DNA of 18,765 bases, taken from NCBI GenBank assembly GCA_023453025.1, contig JAEXUD010000034.1:1-18765 (forward strand). The letters run 5' to 3'. Shown one piece after another: positions 1-6,467 of the stretch; position 1 is the stretch's first letter, and each line of letters starts with the position of its first letter. Under the pieces are notes generated by a model. It was not told where the DNA came from, searched no databases, and saw only the letters and a program-made list of their open reading frames with translations. The translations under genes were made by a program, and so were the position numbers. The DNA is from Bacillota bacterium. GTDB taxonomy: Bacteria > Bacillota > Clostridia > Tissierellales > Sedimentibacteraceae.

Positions 1-127
1 CAGACTGCGTAAAATCAATTTTATTATTAAATTTTTATGCAATATAGCTCAAAACGTACTTATTTATAGGTGTTTTATAAAATTATTCGTATATAAATTA
101 ATGAAATTAATGTTTTTGCGCAGTCTG
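1..127. repeat. Short inverted-repeat (MITE-like) element at window edge
   Basis: The first nine bases (CAGACTGCG) recur as an exact reverse complement at 119-127. With mismatches, similarity continues inward for about 17 bases (CAGACTGCG-Y-AAAA-W-CA). The interior is very AT-rich and holds no open reading frame. Size, terminal inverted repeats and lack of coding suggest a small non-autonomous element or its remnant. The left end lies on the first base of the window, so a target duplication cannot be checked and the element may extend further left. The 10-mer TGCGCAGTCT at its right end also occurs inside the second repeat element (6297-6306). Confidence 0.4.
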
Positions 128-144
128 CCGTCCCCTTGTCAACC

Positions 145-188
145 AACTACAAAAAATTCAGGTTGAAAAACCTGAATTTTTTGTAGTT
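145..188 (-). terminator. Terminator of the PTS-nadD-yqeK-rsfS-ridA run
   Basis: A perfect 20-bp stem (145-164 with 169-188) and 4-nt loop lie directly behind ridA; the outer base pairs overlap the ridA stop codon. Read on the minus strand, the GC-bearing core (CAGG/CCTG) is followed by a run of six T, as in an intrinsic terminator. The A/T tracts are symmetrical, so it could also act on plus-strand transcription. Confidence 0.8.
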
Positions 189-570
189 AAATTACCGCTA
201 TGGCTTCGATTTCTACGTTAGCATCCTTTGGAAGTCTTGCTACTTCAATGCATGCTCTTGCAGGTTTAGTATCACCAAATACTTCGGCATACATTTCATT
301 GATTAAACCGAACTGATTCATGTCTTTAATAAACACGGTGCACTTTACAACATCTTTTAAGGAAGCTCCTGCTTGTTCCAATATTGCTTTAACATTCATC
401 AATGATATTTTGGTTTCTTCCTTTATGTCTCCACCCTTATAAAGTTCTCCTGTAGCAGGATTAATTGGCAGCTGACCTGAAACATAAATAGTATTTCCAG
501 CTTTTATTCCTTGTGAATAAGGTCCAACCGCAGCTGGTGCGTTACTTGTTTGTATTACTGTATTTAACAT
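187..570 (-). CDS. ridA: RidA family enamine/imine deaminase (YjgF/YER057c/UK114)
   Basis: At 127 aa this is full length for RidA. The family forms a homotrimer in the cytosol and hydrolyses reactive enamine/imine intermediates, such as 2-aminoacrylate released by PLP-dependent serine/threonine dehydratases, protecting PLP enzymes. Visible family features are the N-terminal GPYSQG loop (residues 16-21), VSGQLP (30-35), and the C-terminal PARACIEVARLP segment with Arg105, which holds the substrate carboxylate, and Glu120. The ATG is preceded by GGAGGGT at good spacing and lies 9 nt after the rsfS stop codon, so it is probably the last gene of the operon. Archetypal RidA and other Rid subfamilies are hard to separate by eye, but the Arg/Glu pair favours an active deaminase. 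Confidence 0.93.
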   Translation of the reverse strand: MLNTVIQTSNAPAAVGPYSQGIKAGNTIYVSGQLPINPATGELYKGGDIKEETKISLMNVKAILEQAGASLKDVVKCTVFIKDMNQFGLINEMYAEVFGDTKPARACIEVARLPKDANVEIEAIAVI

Positions 571-579
571 AATACCCTC

Positions 580-948
580 CTATTTCCAATTTTTTATCCC
601 ATATTGTTCAACATCTATTGAATTGTTATCATACCACAGTGATTCCAAATCATAAATCTCTCTTTCATCTCTGTGAAAAATATGAACAATAATGTTATCA
701 GTTTCTAGTAATATCCACCTTCCTGTGTTAAAGCCTTCTTGATAATAAAAATCTATTCCTTCTTCAGAGCCTTTTTTTAATACCTCATCGGCAATAGCAA
801 CGGTTTGTTTTTCATTGTTTCCGCTGCAAATTATAAAGTGGTCTGTTATAGAACTATTTTTTGATACATCCAATACTGTAAAATTATAAGCCTTTTTGTC
901 ATCGCAGGCTTTAAGTATGGCCTCTATATTTTTACGGTCTCTATTCAT
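580..948 (-). CDS. rsfS: Ribosomal silencing factor RsfS
   Basis: This 122-aa protein matches the RsfS/Iojap family. RsfS binds ribosomal protein uL14 on the free 50S subunit and blocks joining to 30S, lowering translation during starvation. Recognisable blocks are the TDHFIICSGN strand (residues about 35-44), the QTVAIADEV helix and a C-terminal HIFHRDEREIYDLESLW motif, the family hallmark. The usual GWILLDYGD is here GRWILLETDN. The start overlaps the yqeK stop in an ATGA, and AAAGGAGA lies just upstream inside yqeK, which implies translational coupling. The order nadD-yqeK-rsfS is widely conserved in Firmicutes. Confidence 0.94.
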   Translation of the reverse strand: MNRDRKNIEAILKACDDKKAYNFTVLDVSKNSSITDHFIICSGNNEKQTVAIADEVLKKGSEEGIDFYYQEGFNTGRWILLETDNIIVHIFHRDEREIYDLESLWYDNNSIDVEQYGIKNWK

Positions 949-1448
949 CTTTTCTCCTTTAAAAAATTTAACGTTTTTAATGATTCACTGTCAAGATCTA
1001 AGCGTCTCATCTTAACGTATTCAATAGTGCTTTCTAATGATTTGACTATTGCTTCATCAATATTTTCATATGCAATTCTTCTAAGTTCATCAACATGGTC
1101 ATAATTTCTTCTATGCTCAATTTTGTCTGCTATAAATACTATTTTATCCAGCATGGTCATATTTTCTCTGCCGGTTGTATGGTACATTATGGCATTAAGC
1201 ACTTCTATATCTTGAACGTTAAAAATTTCTTCAGCAAGCTCAGCGCTTAATTTAGAATGCGTTAAATTATCCATACCTTTTGTCATTTTCTTACCGCAGT
1301 CATGAAGTAATCCTGCAATTTTCGCCTTGTTAACATCCACGCCATAATGAAAGGCCAGTTTCTCAGCTTCCTCCATTGTACTCATGCTGTGAAAATATAC
1401 GCCTGGGTTGATTTCCATCAGTCTTAACTTTAATTCATCTATATTCAT
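945..1448 (-). CDS. yqeK: YqeK-like HD-domain Ap4A hydrolase
   Basis: This 167-aa HD-domain protein belongs to the YqeK family, whose characterised members split diadenosine tetraphosphate symmetrically into two ADP and so limit this alarmone-like nucleotide. Metal ligands of the HD fold are visible: His20, the HD pair His49-Asp50 (LLHDCGK), His64, His90 (MYHTTGR) and Asp108 (FIADKIE). An upstream in-frame ATG at 1488-1490 would add 14 residues and overlap nadD by 38 nt. I prefer the ATG at 1446-1448, which has AGGTG seven bases upstream and lies 4 nt after the nadD stop. It overlaps rsfS by 4 nt (ATGA). Distinguishing Ap4A hydrolase from another HD phosphohydrolase rests on family and position beside nadD. 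Confidence 0.9.
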   Translation of the reverse strand: MNIDELKLRLMEINPGVYFHSMSTMEEAEKLAFHYGVDVNKAKIAGLLHDCGKKMTKGMDNLTHSKLSAELAEEIFNVQDIEVLNAIMYHTTGRENMTMLDKIVFIADKIEHRRNYDHVDELRRIAYENIDEAIVKSLESTIEYVKMRRLDLDSESLKTLNFLKEKR

Positions 1449-1452
1449 TGAT

Positions 1453-2058
1453 TCACCTGTACAAATTATTTTTAAGTATGTATTGTTCAACAGCTTCAGG
1501 CAGCAAATATTTTGCAGATATTCCTTTTTTATATCTTTCTCTTATATCAGTTGAAGAAATCTGAAGCATAGGAACCTGTAACAGCTCTATGTCTGCGTTT
1601 AAGCCGCTCTTGACTTCATGGATTTTCATTTCTAAATATTTTTTTCTTAATCCGGGTCTCGATACAGCAATGAATTTGCAAAGCTTTAACAGTTCCTTTG
1701 GCTCATGCCATTTAGGTAAATCTATAACTGCATCTGTTCCGGTTATAAAATAAAATTCCGTGTCCGGATATATTCGATGGAATTCCTGCAGAGTATTTAA
1801 TGTATAGCTTTTTTCAGAGTTCTTAATTTCAAAATCTGATACTATAAATTTATCATTAGTCATTGTAGCCAGATTTGTCATAAAAAATCTATCCCAGGAG
1901 TTGGCGCTGATTCCTGTTTTGTGCGGAGGATTACCGGCAGGTACAAATATTATCTTATCTAAGCTGTAAATATTTAATACTTCATTGGCAACCACCAAAT
2001 GTCCCAAGTGTATAGGATCAAAGGTACCTCCCATAATTCCAACTCTTTTAATTGTCAT
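1453..2058 (-). CDS. nadD: Nicotinate-nucleotide adenylyltransferase NadD
   Basis: NadD joins nicotinate mononucleotide and ATP to form deamido-NAD, the shared step of de novo and salvage NAD synthesis in the cytosol. The 201-aa sequence has the nucleotidyltransferase signature GGTFDPIHLGH (residues 10-20, with His17 and His20 of the HxGH motif), the PPHK loop (44-47), SYTLNTL, the TGTDA segment and the C-terminal ISSTDIRERY motif that contacts ATP. Length is normal. The ATG overlaps the stop of the PTS permease gene in an ATGA, so translation is probably coupled to a sugar transporter, while the downstream yqeK-rsfS order is the usual one. Confidence 0.96.
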   Translation of the reverse strand: MTIKRVGIMGGTFDPIHLGHLVVANEVLNIYSLDKIIFVPAGNPPHKTGISANSWDRFFMTNLATMTNDKFIVSDFEIKNSEKSYTLNTLQEFHRIYPDTEFYFITGTDAVIDLPKWHEPKELLKLCKFIAVSRPGLRKKYLEMKIHEVKSGLNADIELLQVPMLQISSTDIRERYKKGISAKYLLPEAVEQYILKNNLYR

Positions 2059-3500
2059 TTTATGCTCCTGTTTTTTACTGTTGCATAAACAATTGAGATT
2101 ATACCAATTATAGTATATGTTGTCAAATTTTCTGTATATGCAACATTTATTAATAGTTTGCCTAATGAAACTCCCAATATTCCTGCAAAGATATAAGGAA
2201 AAAGTTTTTTAACTTTGCTGTTTTTAATTATATTTATTCTTTCAATCAAACTATCTCTGCCTTGGTAATAACCGTTCATAAAGCCGGTATATGATATAAT
2301 AAGTATAATTAATGCTAATAAAATAATCGGAGCTAACGACAATATATAATCATTGTCCAAGCATAGCATTAAAGACATGGAAATAAATAATGGAGTTAAT
2401 ACAACCTGTGTGTATGAATCTCCAAGTCCTGCTGCAATACCCATCATACCTTTTTTTATAAATAAAATGCTGTTTTCATTATTATTTTGCAAAAGATTTT
2501 CTTCCAGGGAAATAATATATCCATGAATAGGAGTTCCCATGTTCGGTTCTGTATTGAAATGTTCGCTATGCTTGTGTATAGCCTCAGCGATATCCTCAGG
2601 TCTGTTATAAAGTCTTTTAAATATATTTTTCATGCTGTGTGCAAATGCCATTCCCTGGAGTCTTTCATAACTGTAGCAGGAATGAGAAAAGTTCATCCAG
2701 ATAAACCATGAATATATTAAATCTTTTTTTAATATTGCTGATTCATTATTTATTTCTCTGTGTTCAGCTAAAAACAAATTTTTATTTGACATCTTTATAA
2801 TGATTATTGCTGCAACAATAAGAACGATATATGCTTTAGGATTAAAAATAATTGTTATAATCATTGCAAAAACAAAAATTAAAATACTTACTTTATTGTT
2901 TAATTTATATATAATATTGCAAACAGAATAAAACACAAGAAAAAGTCCTGCCAATAAAAATACATCTTTTGTATTCAATATAAAGCTATCCAGTAGAAAT
3001 ATAGCAAATATTGCTGCAAGGATTACAGCAGTACTCATTATATACAAAAGAAGCTGCGGAAGAAATCCATCATAAAAACTTATATCGGTATGTTTCCCTT
3101 TTTTACCTTCCTCATAATTTTTTTCATATTGCTTAACAAAAATAGAATTTATTTGCATTCTGTATTTCCAAATTAAAATTCCCAAGAAACCAAAGGGATA
3201 CGCTGCTGCAGCTGCTTCAATAGGAGACAGCTTAAATATAATTGCTAAAATTGCTGCTATCATTGCTGTTAAACATTGGTCTCCTTTAAGCGAGCCACCC
3301 GTAGATACGAAATCAATATATATGATATTTACAACAGCTCCTGCTGTCATACCAAGGAATGGGTCTTTAAGTATCACTCCTGATAAACAGCCTGCAATTA
3401 TCGGTCTGTATATTGTATAATATCCTACGCCTAAGGAAAGAGCTGTACTGCTTGCCCAAAAATATAGTATGCTTAATAAAAAATAATCTATCAAATTCAT
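2055..3500 (-). CDS. Fused mannose-family PTS EIIC-EIID permease
   Basis: This 481-aa membrane protein joins two subunits of a mannose/fructose/sorbose-family phosphotransferase system that are normally separate. Residues 1 to about 235 are EIIC-like: many hydrophobic segments and the YRPIIAGCLSG...DPFLGMTAGA pattern near residues 31-55. Residues about 260-481 are EIID-like: W-x3-NFS (268-272), YERLQGMAFAHSM (278-290), HFNTEP (314-319), KKGMMGIAAGLGDS (349-362) and further transmembrane segments. The reading frame is unbroken, and the internal Met237 has no ribosome binding site before it, so it appears to be one polypeptide. EIIC and EIID together form the sugar channel that receives phosphate from EIIB. 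It lies 1 nt after eiiB and overlaps nadD by 4 nt. Substrate cannot be told; no catabolic gene is adjacent apart from a PHP phosphatase. Confidence 0.9.
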   Translation of the reverse strand: MNLIDYFLLSILYFWASSTALSLGVGYYTIYRPIIAGCLSGVILKDPFLGMTAGAVVNIIYIDFVSTGGSLKGDQCLTAMIAAILAIIFKLSPIEAAAAAYPFGFLGILIWKYRMQINSIFVKQYEKNYEEGKKGKHTDISFYDGFLPQLLLYIMSTAVILAAIFAIFLLDSFILNTKDVFLLAGLFLVFYSVCNIIYKLNNKVSILIFVFAMIITIIFNPKAYIVLIVAAIIIIKMSNKNLFLAEHREINNESAILKKDLIYSWFIWMNFSHSCYSYERLQGMAFAHSMKNIFKRLYNRPEDIAEAIHKHSEHFNTEPNMGTPIHGYIISLEENLLQNNNENSILFIKKGMMGIAAGLGDSYTQVVLTPLFISMSLMLCLDNDYILSLAPIILLALIILIISYTGFMNGYYQGRDSLIERINIIKNSKVKKLFPYIFAGILGVSLGKLLINVAYTENLTTYTIIGIISIVYATVKNRSIK

Positions 3501-3501
3501 T

Positions 3502-3966
3502 TTATTTTTCCAATGTTTGTTTTTTGTCGTTAGGAAGCATTCTTATCTCAACTTCTGTTTGTTGATTTATTTGTTTTAGTAAGCTAAGCTCATATTCACT
3601 TAAATACACGGAATTAAAATATTTTTTTCTTCCGGGAATACTGCCAAGATTTCCAACGTTAACCTTGTTTAGTTGTATATTTTGATCCAGCATTTTCTTT
3701 ATATATTCCACATTTTTAAGTAATATCAAGATTCGTTGGCCATCATCATTCTGATTTAAATAATCTAAAGCATCGCTCAATTTAAATATATTAATTTTAA
3801 CATTCTCCGGGGCAGCATTTTTTATTAATAAATTCATAAAATCATCATTAGCATATTCATCATCAATTATAATTACTTCATTAGCTTTAAGATATGGTAT
3901 CCAGGAAACCACAACCTGACCATGCATAAGTCTGTCATCTATCCTGGTAAGTACAATATTTTTCAT
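3502..3966 (-). CDS. PTS mannose-family EIIB component
   Basis: This 154-aa protein is the cytosolic EIIB of the mannose/sorbose PTS family, which passes phosphate from EIIA to the sugar in the membrane channel. The N-terminal block RIDDRLMHGQVVVSW (residues 8-22) carries the phosphorylatable histidine at position 15, followed by the expected IIIIDDEYAND region (32-41). Full-length EIIBs are about 155-165 aa. The KVNVGNLGSIPGRKKY stretch near residues 100-115 also fits the family. The gene lies between eiiA (10 nt upstream) and the fused permease (1 nt downstream), so the whole transporter is encoded here. No fused EIIA-EIIB (ManX type) is present. Confidence 0.93.
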   Translation of the reverse strand: MKNIVLTRIDDRLMHGQVVVSWIPYLKANEVIIIDDEYANDDFMNLLIKNAAPENVKINIFKLSDALDYLNQNDDGQRILILLKNVEYIKKMLDQNIQLNKVNVGNLGSIPGRKKYFNSVYLSEYELSLLKQINQQTEVEIRMLPNDKKQTLEK

Positions 3967-3976
3967 TAAACCTCCA

Positions 3977-4375
3977 TTAGTCTGCTAAAAATTTCTCATT
4001 AACAAATACAATGCTTTTCTTTCCATTTTTAATGATTTTTTCAGCTATTTCTTCCAAACTGTATGTATCTCTGTTTACAGCTATATCTATAAACAAAGGA
4101 AAATTTATACCTGTAATATGATAAAAGTTGTTATTTTTCATTGTTCTTGATACTGCATTAAATGGGCTTCCTCCATACATATCGGTAAATACAATTAAAT
4201 CGTCTTTAGAAAGTTTTTCTATTGCTTCCTCAACTTTGCTTAGCAAAAGTTCAAAGCTGTCACCATGGTTAAATGATATAGTTTCTACATCATCTATATG
4301 CCCTATAATTAGTTCCGAGCTTTTTAATAATTCCTTTCCAAAATTGCCGTGTGTAACAAGTAAAATATTTATCAT
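3977..4375 (-). CDS. PTS mannose-family EIIA component
   Basis: This 132-aa single-domain EIIA accepts phosphate from HPr and hands it to EIIB. The active-site histidine is His9 in the N-terminal LLVTHGNFG motif; Asp65 in the TDMYGGSPFN loop (64-72) is the conserved acidic partner near the active site. The ATG is preceded by AAAGGAGATGA. A TRTGnTATAAT extended -10 promoter lies 38-48 nt upstream (4413-4423), so this is probably the first gene of the PTS-nadD run. EIIA domains of this fold also occur in dihydroxyacetone kinase systems (DhaM), but EIIB and EIIC/EIID genes immediately behind make a sugar transporter the better call. Confidence 0.92.
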   Translation of the reverse strand: MINILLVTHGNFGKELLKSSELIIGHIDDVETISFNHGDSFELLLSKVEEAIEKLSKDDLIVFTDMYGGSPFNAVSRTMKNNNFYHITGINFPLFIDIAVNRDTYSLEEIAEKIIKNGKKSIVFVNEKFLAD

Positions 4376-4412
4376 AAAATCATCTCCTTTGTTGTAATTG
4401 CCATTTTAGATT

Positions 4413-4423
4413 ATTATATCATA
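4413..4423 (-). promoter_or_regulatory. Extended -10 promoter for the PTS operon
   Basis: On the minus strand the sequence reads TATGATATAAT, an exact fit to the extended -10 form TRTGnTATAAT used by sigma-A in Gram-positive bacteria. There is no good -35 box at 17 nt, as is common with extended -10 promoters. It lies in the 67-nt gap between the PHP gene and eiiA. No sigma-54 -24/-12 element, as used by LevR-type mannose PTS operons, was seen in this gap. Confidence 0.5.
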
Positions 4424-4442
4424 CTTTTCTTGATGATTATAG

Positions 4443-5285
4443 TTAAATTTCTTCAACTGTCCAACCACTTTTCGACAAGCAGCTTAAGTTTTTAAATCCC
4501 ATTGACTTAACCAAGTCACGCATCTCGTTTAATTTATAATTAATTGTTTCTGCTGTGTGGGCATCTGAGTTTATTATAACAGGTATATTCTTTTCCTTAA
4601 TCATTTTTAAAATAAATGATGATGGATATTGTTCTTTAGTGTATCCTCTTGCCATTCCTCCGGTATTTATTTCTATAATCGATTTAGTATTCTTAATAAT
4701 ATCCAAGCATTTTTCCACAGATGAGATATACCACTCTTCGCTTTCATCAAACAATATATTATTCTTATTATTCTTTTTTATTAAATCCAGGTGTCCAATA
4801 ATTGGAGGTTGAAATTTTTCTGCCATATCTGCAATCGATTTATAGTAAGCTTCAACAGCAAGTTTTATATTGCCATTAAAGCTCTCATTAATACCTCTAA
4901 AAAGTTCCTCTATAGTATAATCCACAGTCCACATTGTTCCGTTATCGAACGAGCCCAGGTAATGAACAGAGCCTATGTAATAATCCAATTTTTTAATTAA
5001 AGATATTTCCAATTCATTAAATCCTGTTCCTGGTAGATAATCAAGTTCCATACCTAAAAAAACATCGATTTTATTTTTATATTTTCCCTTCAGAAACAAT
5101 ACCTCTTCTATATACTTTTCTAAATTACAAACGTTAATATTCCAGTCTGTTCCATAAGTAACAGGACCATGTGTTGATATCCCAATTGTATAAAAGTTTT
5201 TATTAATTGCTGACAAAATCATTTCCTCTGTATTGCATTTGCCGTCACAATAATTTGTATGAGTATGTAAATTTGTTAAATGCAT
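4443..5285 (-). CDS. PHP-family phosphatase, histidinol-phosphatase (HisJ/HisK)-like
   Basis: This 280-aa protein is a complete PHP-domain phosphoesterase resembling histidinol-phosphatase of the HisJ/HisK type, which hydrolyses L-histidinol phosphate using a trinuclear metal site. Metal ligands can be followed through the chain: His7 and His9 (LHTHT), Asp14, His39 (STHG), Glu80 (GMELD), His108 (SVHYL), His165 (GHLD) and Asp241/His243 (SDAH). The ATG has GGAG a few bases upstream, and a plausible promoter lies at 5316-5344. There is no other histidine biosynthesis gene in the window; the next genes encode a PTS. The substrate may therefore be histidinol phosphate or a phosphorylated sugar or polyol; the sequence alone does not decide. 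Confidence 0.8.
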   Translation of the reverse strand: MHLTNLHTHTNYCDGKCNTEEMILSAINKNFYTIGISTHGPVTYGTDWNINVCNLEKYIEEVLFLKGKYKNKIDVFLGMELDYLPGTGFNELEISLIKKLDYYIGSVHYLGSFDNGTMWTVDYTIEELFRGINESFNGNIKLAVEAYYKSIADMAEKFQPPIIGHLDLIKKNNKNNILFDESEEWYISSVEKCLDIIKNTKSIIEINTGGMARGYTKEQYPSSFILKMIKEKNIPVIINSDAHTAETINYKLNEMRDLVKSMGFKNLSCLSKSGWTVEEI

Positions 5286-5315
5286 CTTTAATCTCCATAT
5301 TTATTCAGTAAATAT

Positions 5316-5344
5316 ATTGTAATAGATGTTAACAAATTAGTAAA
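5316..5344 (-). promoter_or_regulatory. Possible sigma-A promoter for the PHP phosphatase gene
   Basis: Minus strand: TTTACT (5339-5344), a 17-nt spacer, then TACAAT (5316-5321). The boxes match the sigma-A consensus at 4/6 and 5/6. The -10 box lies about 30 nt before the ATG at 5285. In DNA this AT-rich, some chance matches are expected. Confidence 0.35.
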
Positions 5345-5365
5345 GAAAGAATTATCAAATTAATT

Positions 5366-5399
5366 CACCGATTGTCAGTTTGGTACGTATATTAATAAT
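5366..5399 (+). promoter_or_regulatory. Promoter region of the Met-Pro repeat gene (sigma-K-like or sigma-A)
   Basis: Two overlapping readings are possible. A sigma-K-like promoter: CACC (5366-5369, fits mACm), a 16-nt spacer, then CGTATATTA (5386-5394), one mismatch from CATAnnnTA. A sigma-A-like promoter: TTGTCA (5372-5377), 16 nt, AATAAT (5394-5399), each one mismatch from consensus. Either gives a leader of roughly 30-40 nt. The neighbouring sigK gene makes the sporulation reading attractive but does not prove it. Confidence 0.3.
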
Positions 5400-5435
5400 A
5401 GAAATTTCTTTATAATAAAAATATTGGAGGATTAT

Positions 5436-6197
5436 ATGAGTTATTCAAATTATAGAAATATGCCCAACTATGATTCAATGCCATTTAATTGTAATCAACC
5501 TTATATGCAAGGCATGATGTCATATGGAAATCCTGCCTTGTATATGTCAGGAACTATGCCTAACATGCCAAATATGCCTAGCATGCCAAATATGCCTAAC
5601 ATGCCAAATATGCCTAGCATGCCGAATATGCCAAGTATGCCAAGTATGCCTGGTATGCCAATGAATGGAGAAATGCCATTTATACCTGATACCGAAATGC
5701 CTGACGGTGATATGCCTGCATTGCCAAACATGCCAGGCAATGGAATTATGCCGTTCATGCCGGATGATAATATTTATCCTGGAATGCCAGGACTGCCTCA
5801 AATACCTGGTTTCCCTGGTTTCCCTGGATTCCCCGGGTTCCCCGGATTACCTAGTACACCTGGTATGCCAACTACACCTGGTTCTCCGGCCATGCCAACT
5901 ACACCTGGTATGCCTGCAGCACCTCAAACTCCAAGCACCTCTGCTCCAATGACTCCGGGCACTACTGCTCCTACAACACCAGGAACTCAAATGCCAGCAA
6001 CATCTCCAGGCACAACGCCTCAAAATGGGATGCCTACTATGCCCGGAATGCCACAAAACGGTATGCCTCAAATGAATTGTGAGCAACTTCGAGAAATGAT
6101 GAGGCGAATGAATTGTGATATGAATATGAACAATAACAGTTCAAACAACAATACAAACGTTTCAAATAACAATAGAAATAACAGAACAATTAGATAA
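5436..6197 (+). CDS. Met-Pro/Gly-Phe-Pro low-complexity protein, candidate spore surface protein
   Basis: I do not recognise a named family. The 253-aa protein has four parts. Residues 1-39 are Tyr/Asn/Met-rich. Residues 40-75 are twelve tandem x-Met-Pro triplets with x mostly Asn or Ser. Residues 79-195 are Pro-rich, with four G-F-P units (125-136) and P-G-x/T-T-P repeats. Residues 197-253 are hydrophilic, with two Met-Asn-Cys motifs (Cys215, Cys227) and an Asn-rich tail ending in Arg. There is no signal peptide or membrane segment. The composition resembles spore coat, exosporium or crust proteins, which is inference supported by the nearby sigK. The start is the ATG at 5436 behind GGAGG (5426-5430); an in-frame TTG at 5424 is upstream of that site and unlikely. 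Reading frames on the opposite strand here are repeat shadows. Tandem 9-nt DNA units suggest expansion by slippage. Confidence 0.75.
   Translation: MSYSNYRNMPNYDSMPFNCNQPYMQGMMSYGNPALYMSGTMPNMPNMPSMPNMPNMPNMPSMPNMPSMPSMPGMPMNGEMPFIPDTEMPDGDMPALPNMPGNGIMPFMPDDNIYPGMPGLPQIPGFPGFPGFPGFPGLPSTPGMPTTPGSPAMPTTPGMPAAPQTPSTSAPMTPGTTAPTTPGTQMPATSPGTTPQNGMPTMPGMPQNGMPQMNCEQLREMMRRMNCDMNMNNNSSNNNTNVSNNNRNNRTIR
5553..5660 (+). repeat. In-gene tandem 9-nt repeat (x-Met-Pro array)
   Basis: Twelve consecutive 9-nt units of the form NNNATGCCN encode Thr/Asn/Ser/Gly-Met-Pro. Higher-order blocks are visible because AAC-ATG-CCA and AGC-ATG-CCN units alternate, so part of the array repeats at 18-36 nt. Such arrays change length by slippage, and copy number may vary between strains. 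Confidence 0.85.
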
Positions 6198-6210
6198 ATC
6201 ACAAAATTTT

Positions 6211-6467
6211 ATATGGAGCTGTTACATTAGTGATTATTAACCTGTCATTCTGAGAGTATAAGCCCGAAGAATCTCATATTTTCAGCAGTACGAGATTGCG
6301 CAGTCTCATTCACCAATGTATTTGCTCCCGTTGGTCACATACATTGGGAATGAGTTGCGAACGACCTACCGCTATTTTTTAGAAAAAGAACTCCAAAAAA
6401 TGGGGTTAGTGCATCTTTCGCTATCGCTCAGGATGACATTGGTATGCTTAATGCAACAGCCCCATAT
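6211..6467. repeat. 257-bp imperfect inverted-repeat (MITE-like) element
   Basis: Left end 6211-6275 and the reverse complement of 6404-6467 can be aligned: ATATGG-R-GCTGTT-R-CATTA at the tips, then TGTCATYCTGAG further in, then GAAGAATC against GAAAGATG. Inside is a second, nested hairpin: about 20 bp of 6298-6321 pairs with 6339-6360 (ctcattc, ccaatgtat). Next to it is the near-palindrome GAGATTGCGCAGTCTC (6292-6307). No transposase is encoded. TTTT flanks both ends, too simple to prove a target duplication. TGTCATTCTGAGCG...GAAGAATCT-type palindromes are, from general knowledge, dispersed repeats in many bacterial genomes; whether this genome has copies needs a search. Confidence 0.7.

Noticed and set aside
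2487..2711. 74-aa plus-strand frame within the PTS permease gene
   Set aside because: Shadow of the EIIC-EIID coding frame; no binding site or recognisable protein.
4376..4442. Sigma-54 (-24/-12) promoter, as used by LevR-controlled mannose PTS operons
   Set aside because: A TGGCA is present on the minus strand, but no TTGCA-type -12 element at the required spacing, and no LevR-like activator is nearby.
5553..5660. CRISPR-like regular repetition
   Set aside because: Units are 9 nt, in frame and coding, without spacers or cas genes.
5501..5801. Two minus-strand frames opposite the Met-Pro gene, rich in Gly-Ile or His-Trp repeats
   Set aside because: They are mirror translations of the 9-nt array and the Pro-rich region; no ribosome binding site or promoter.
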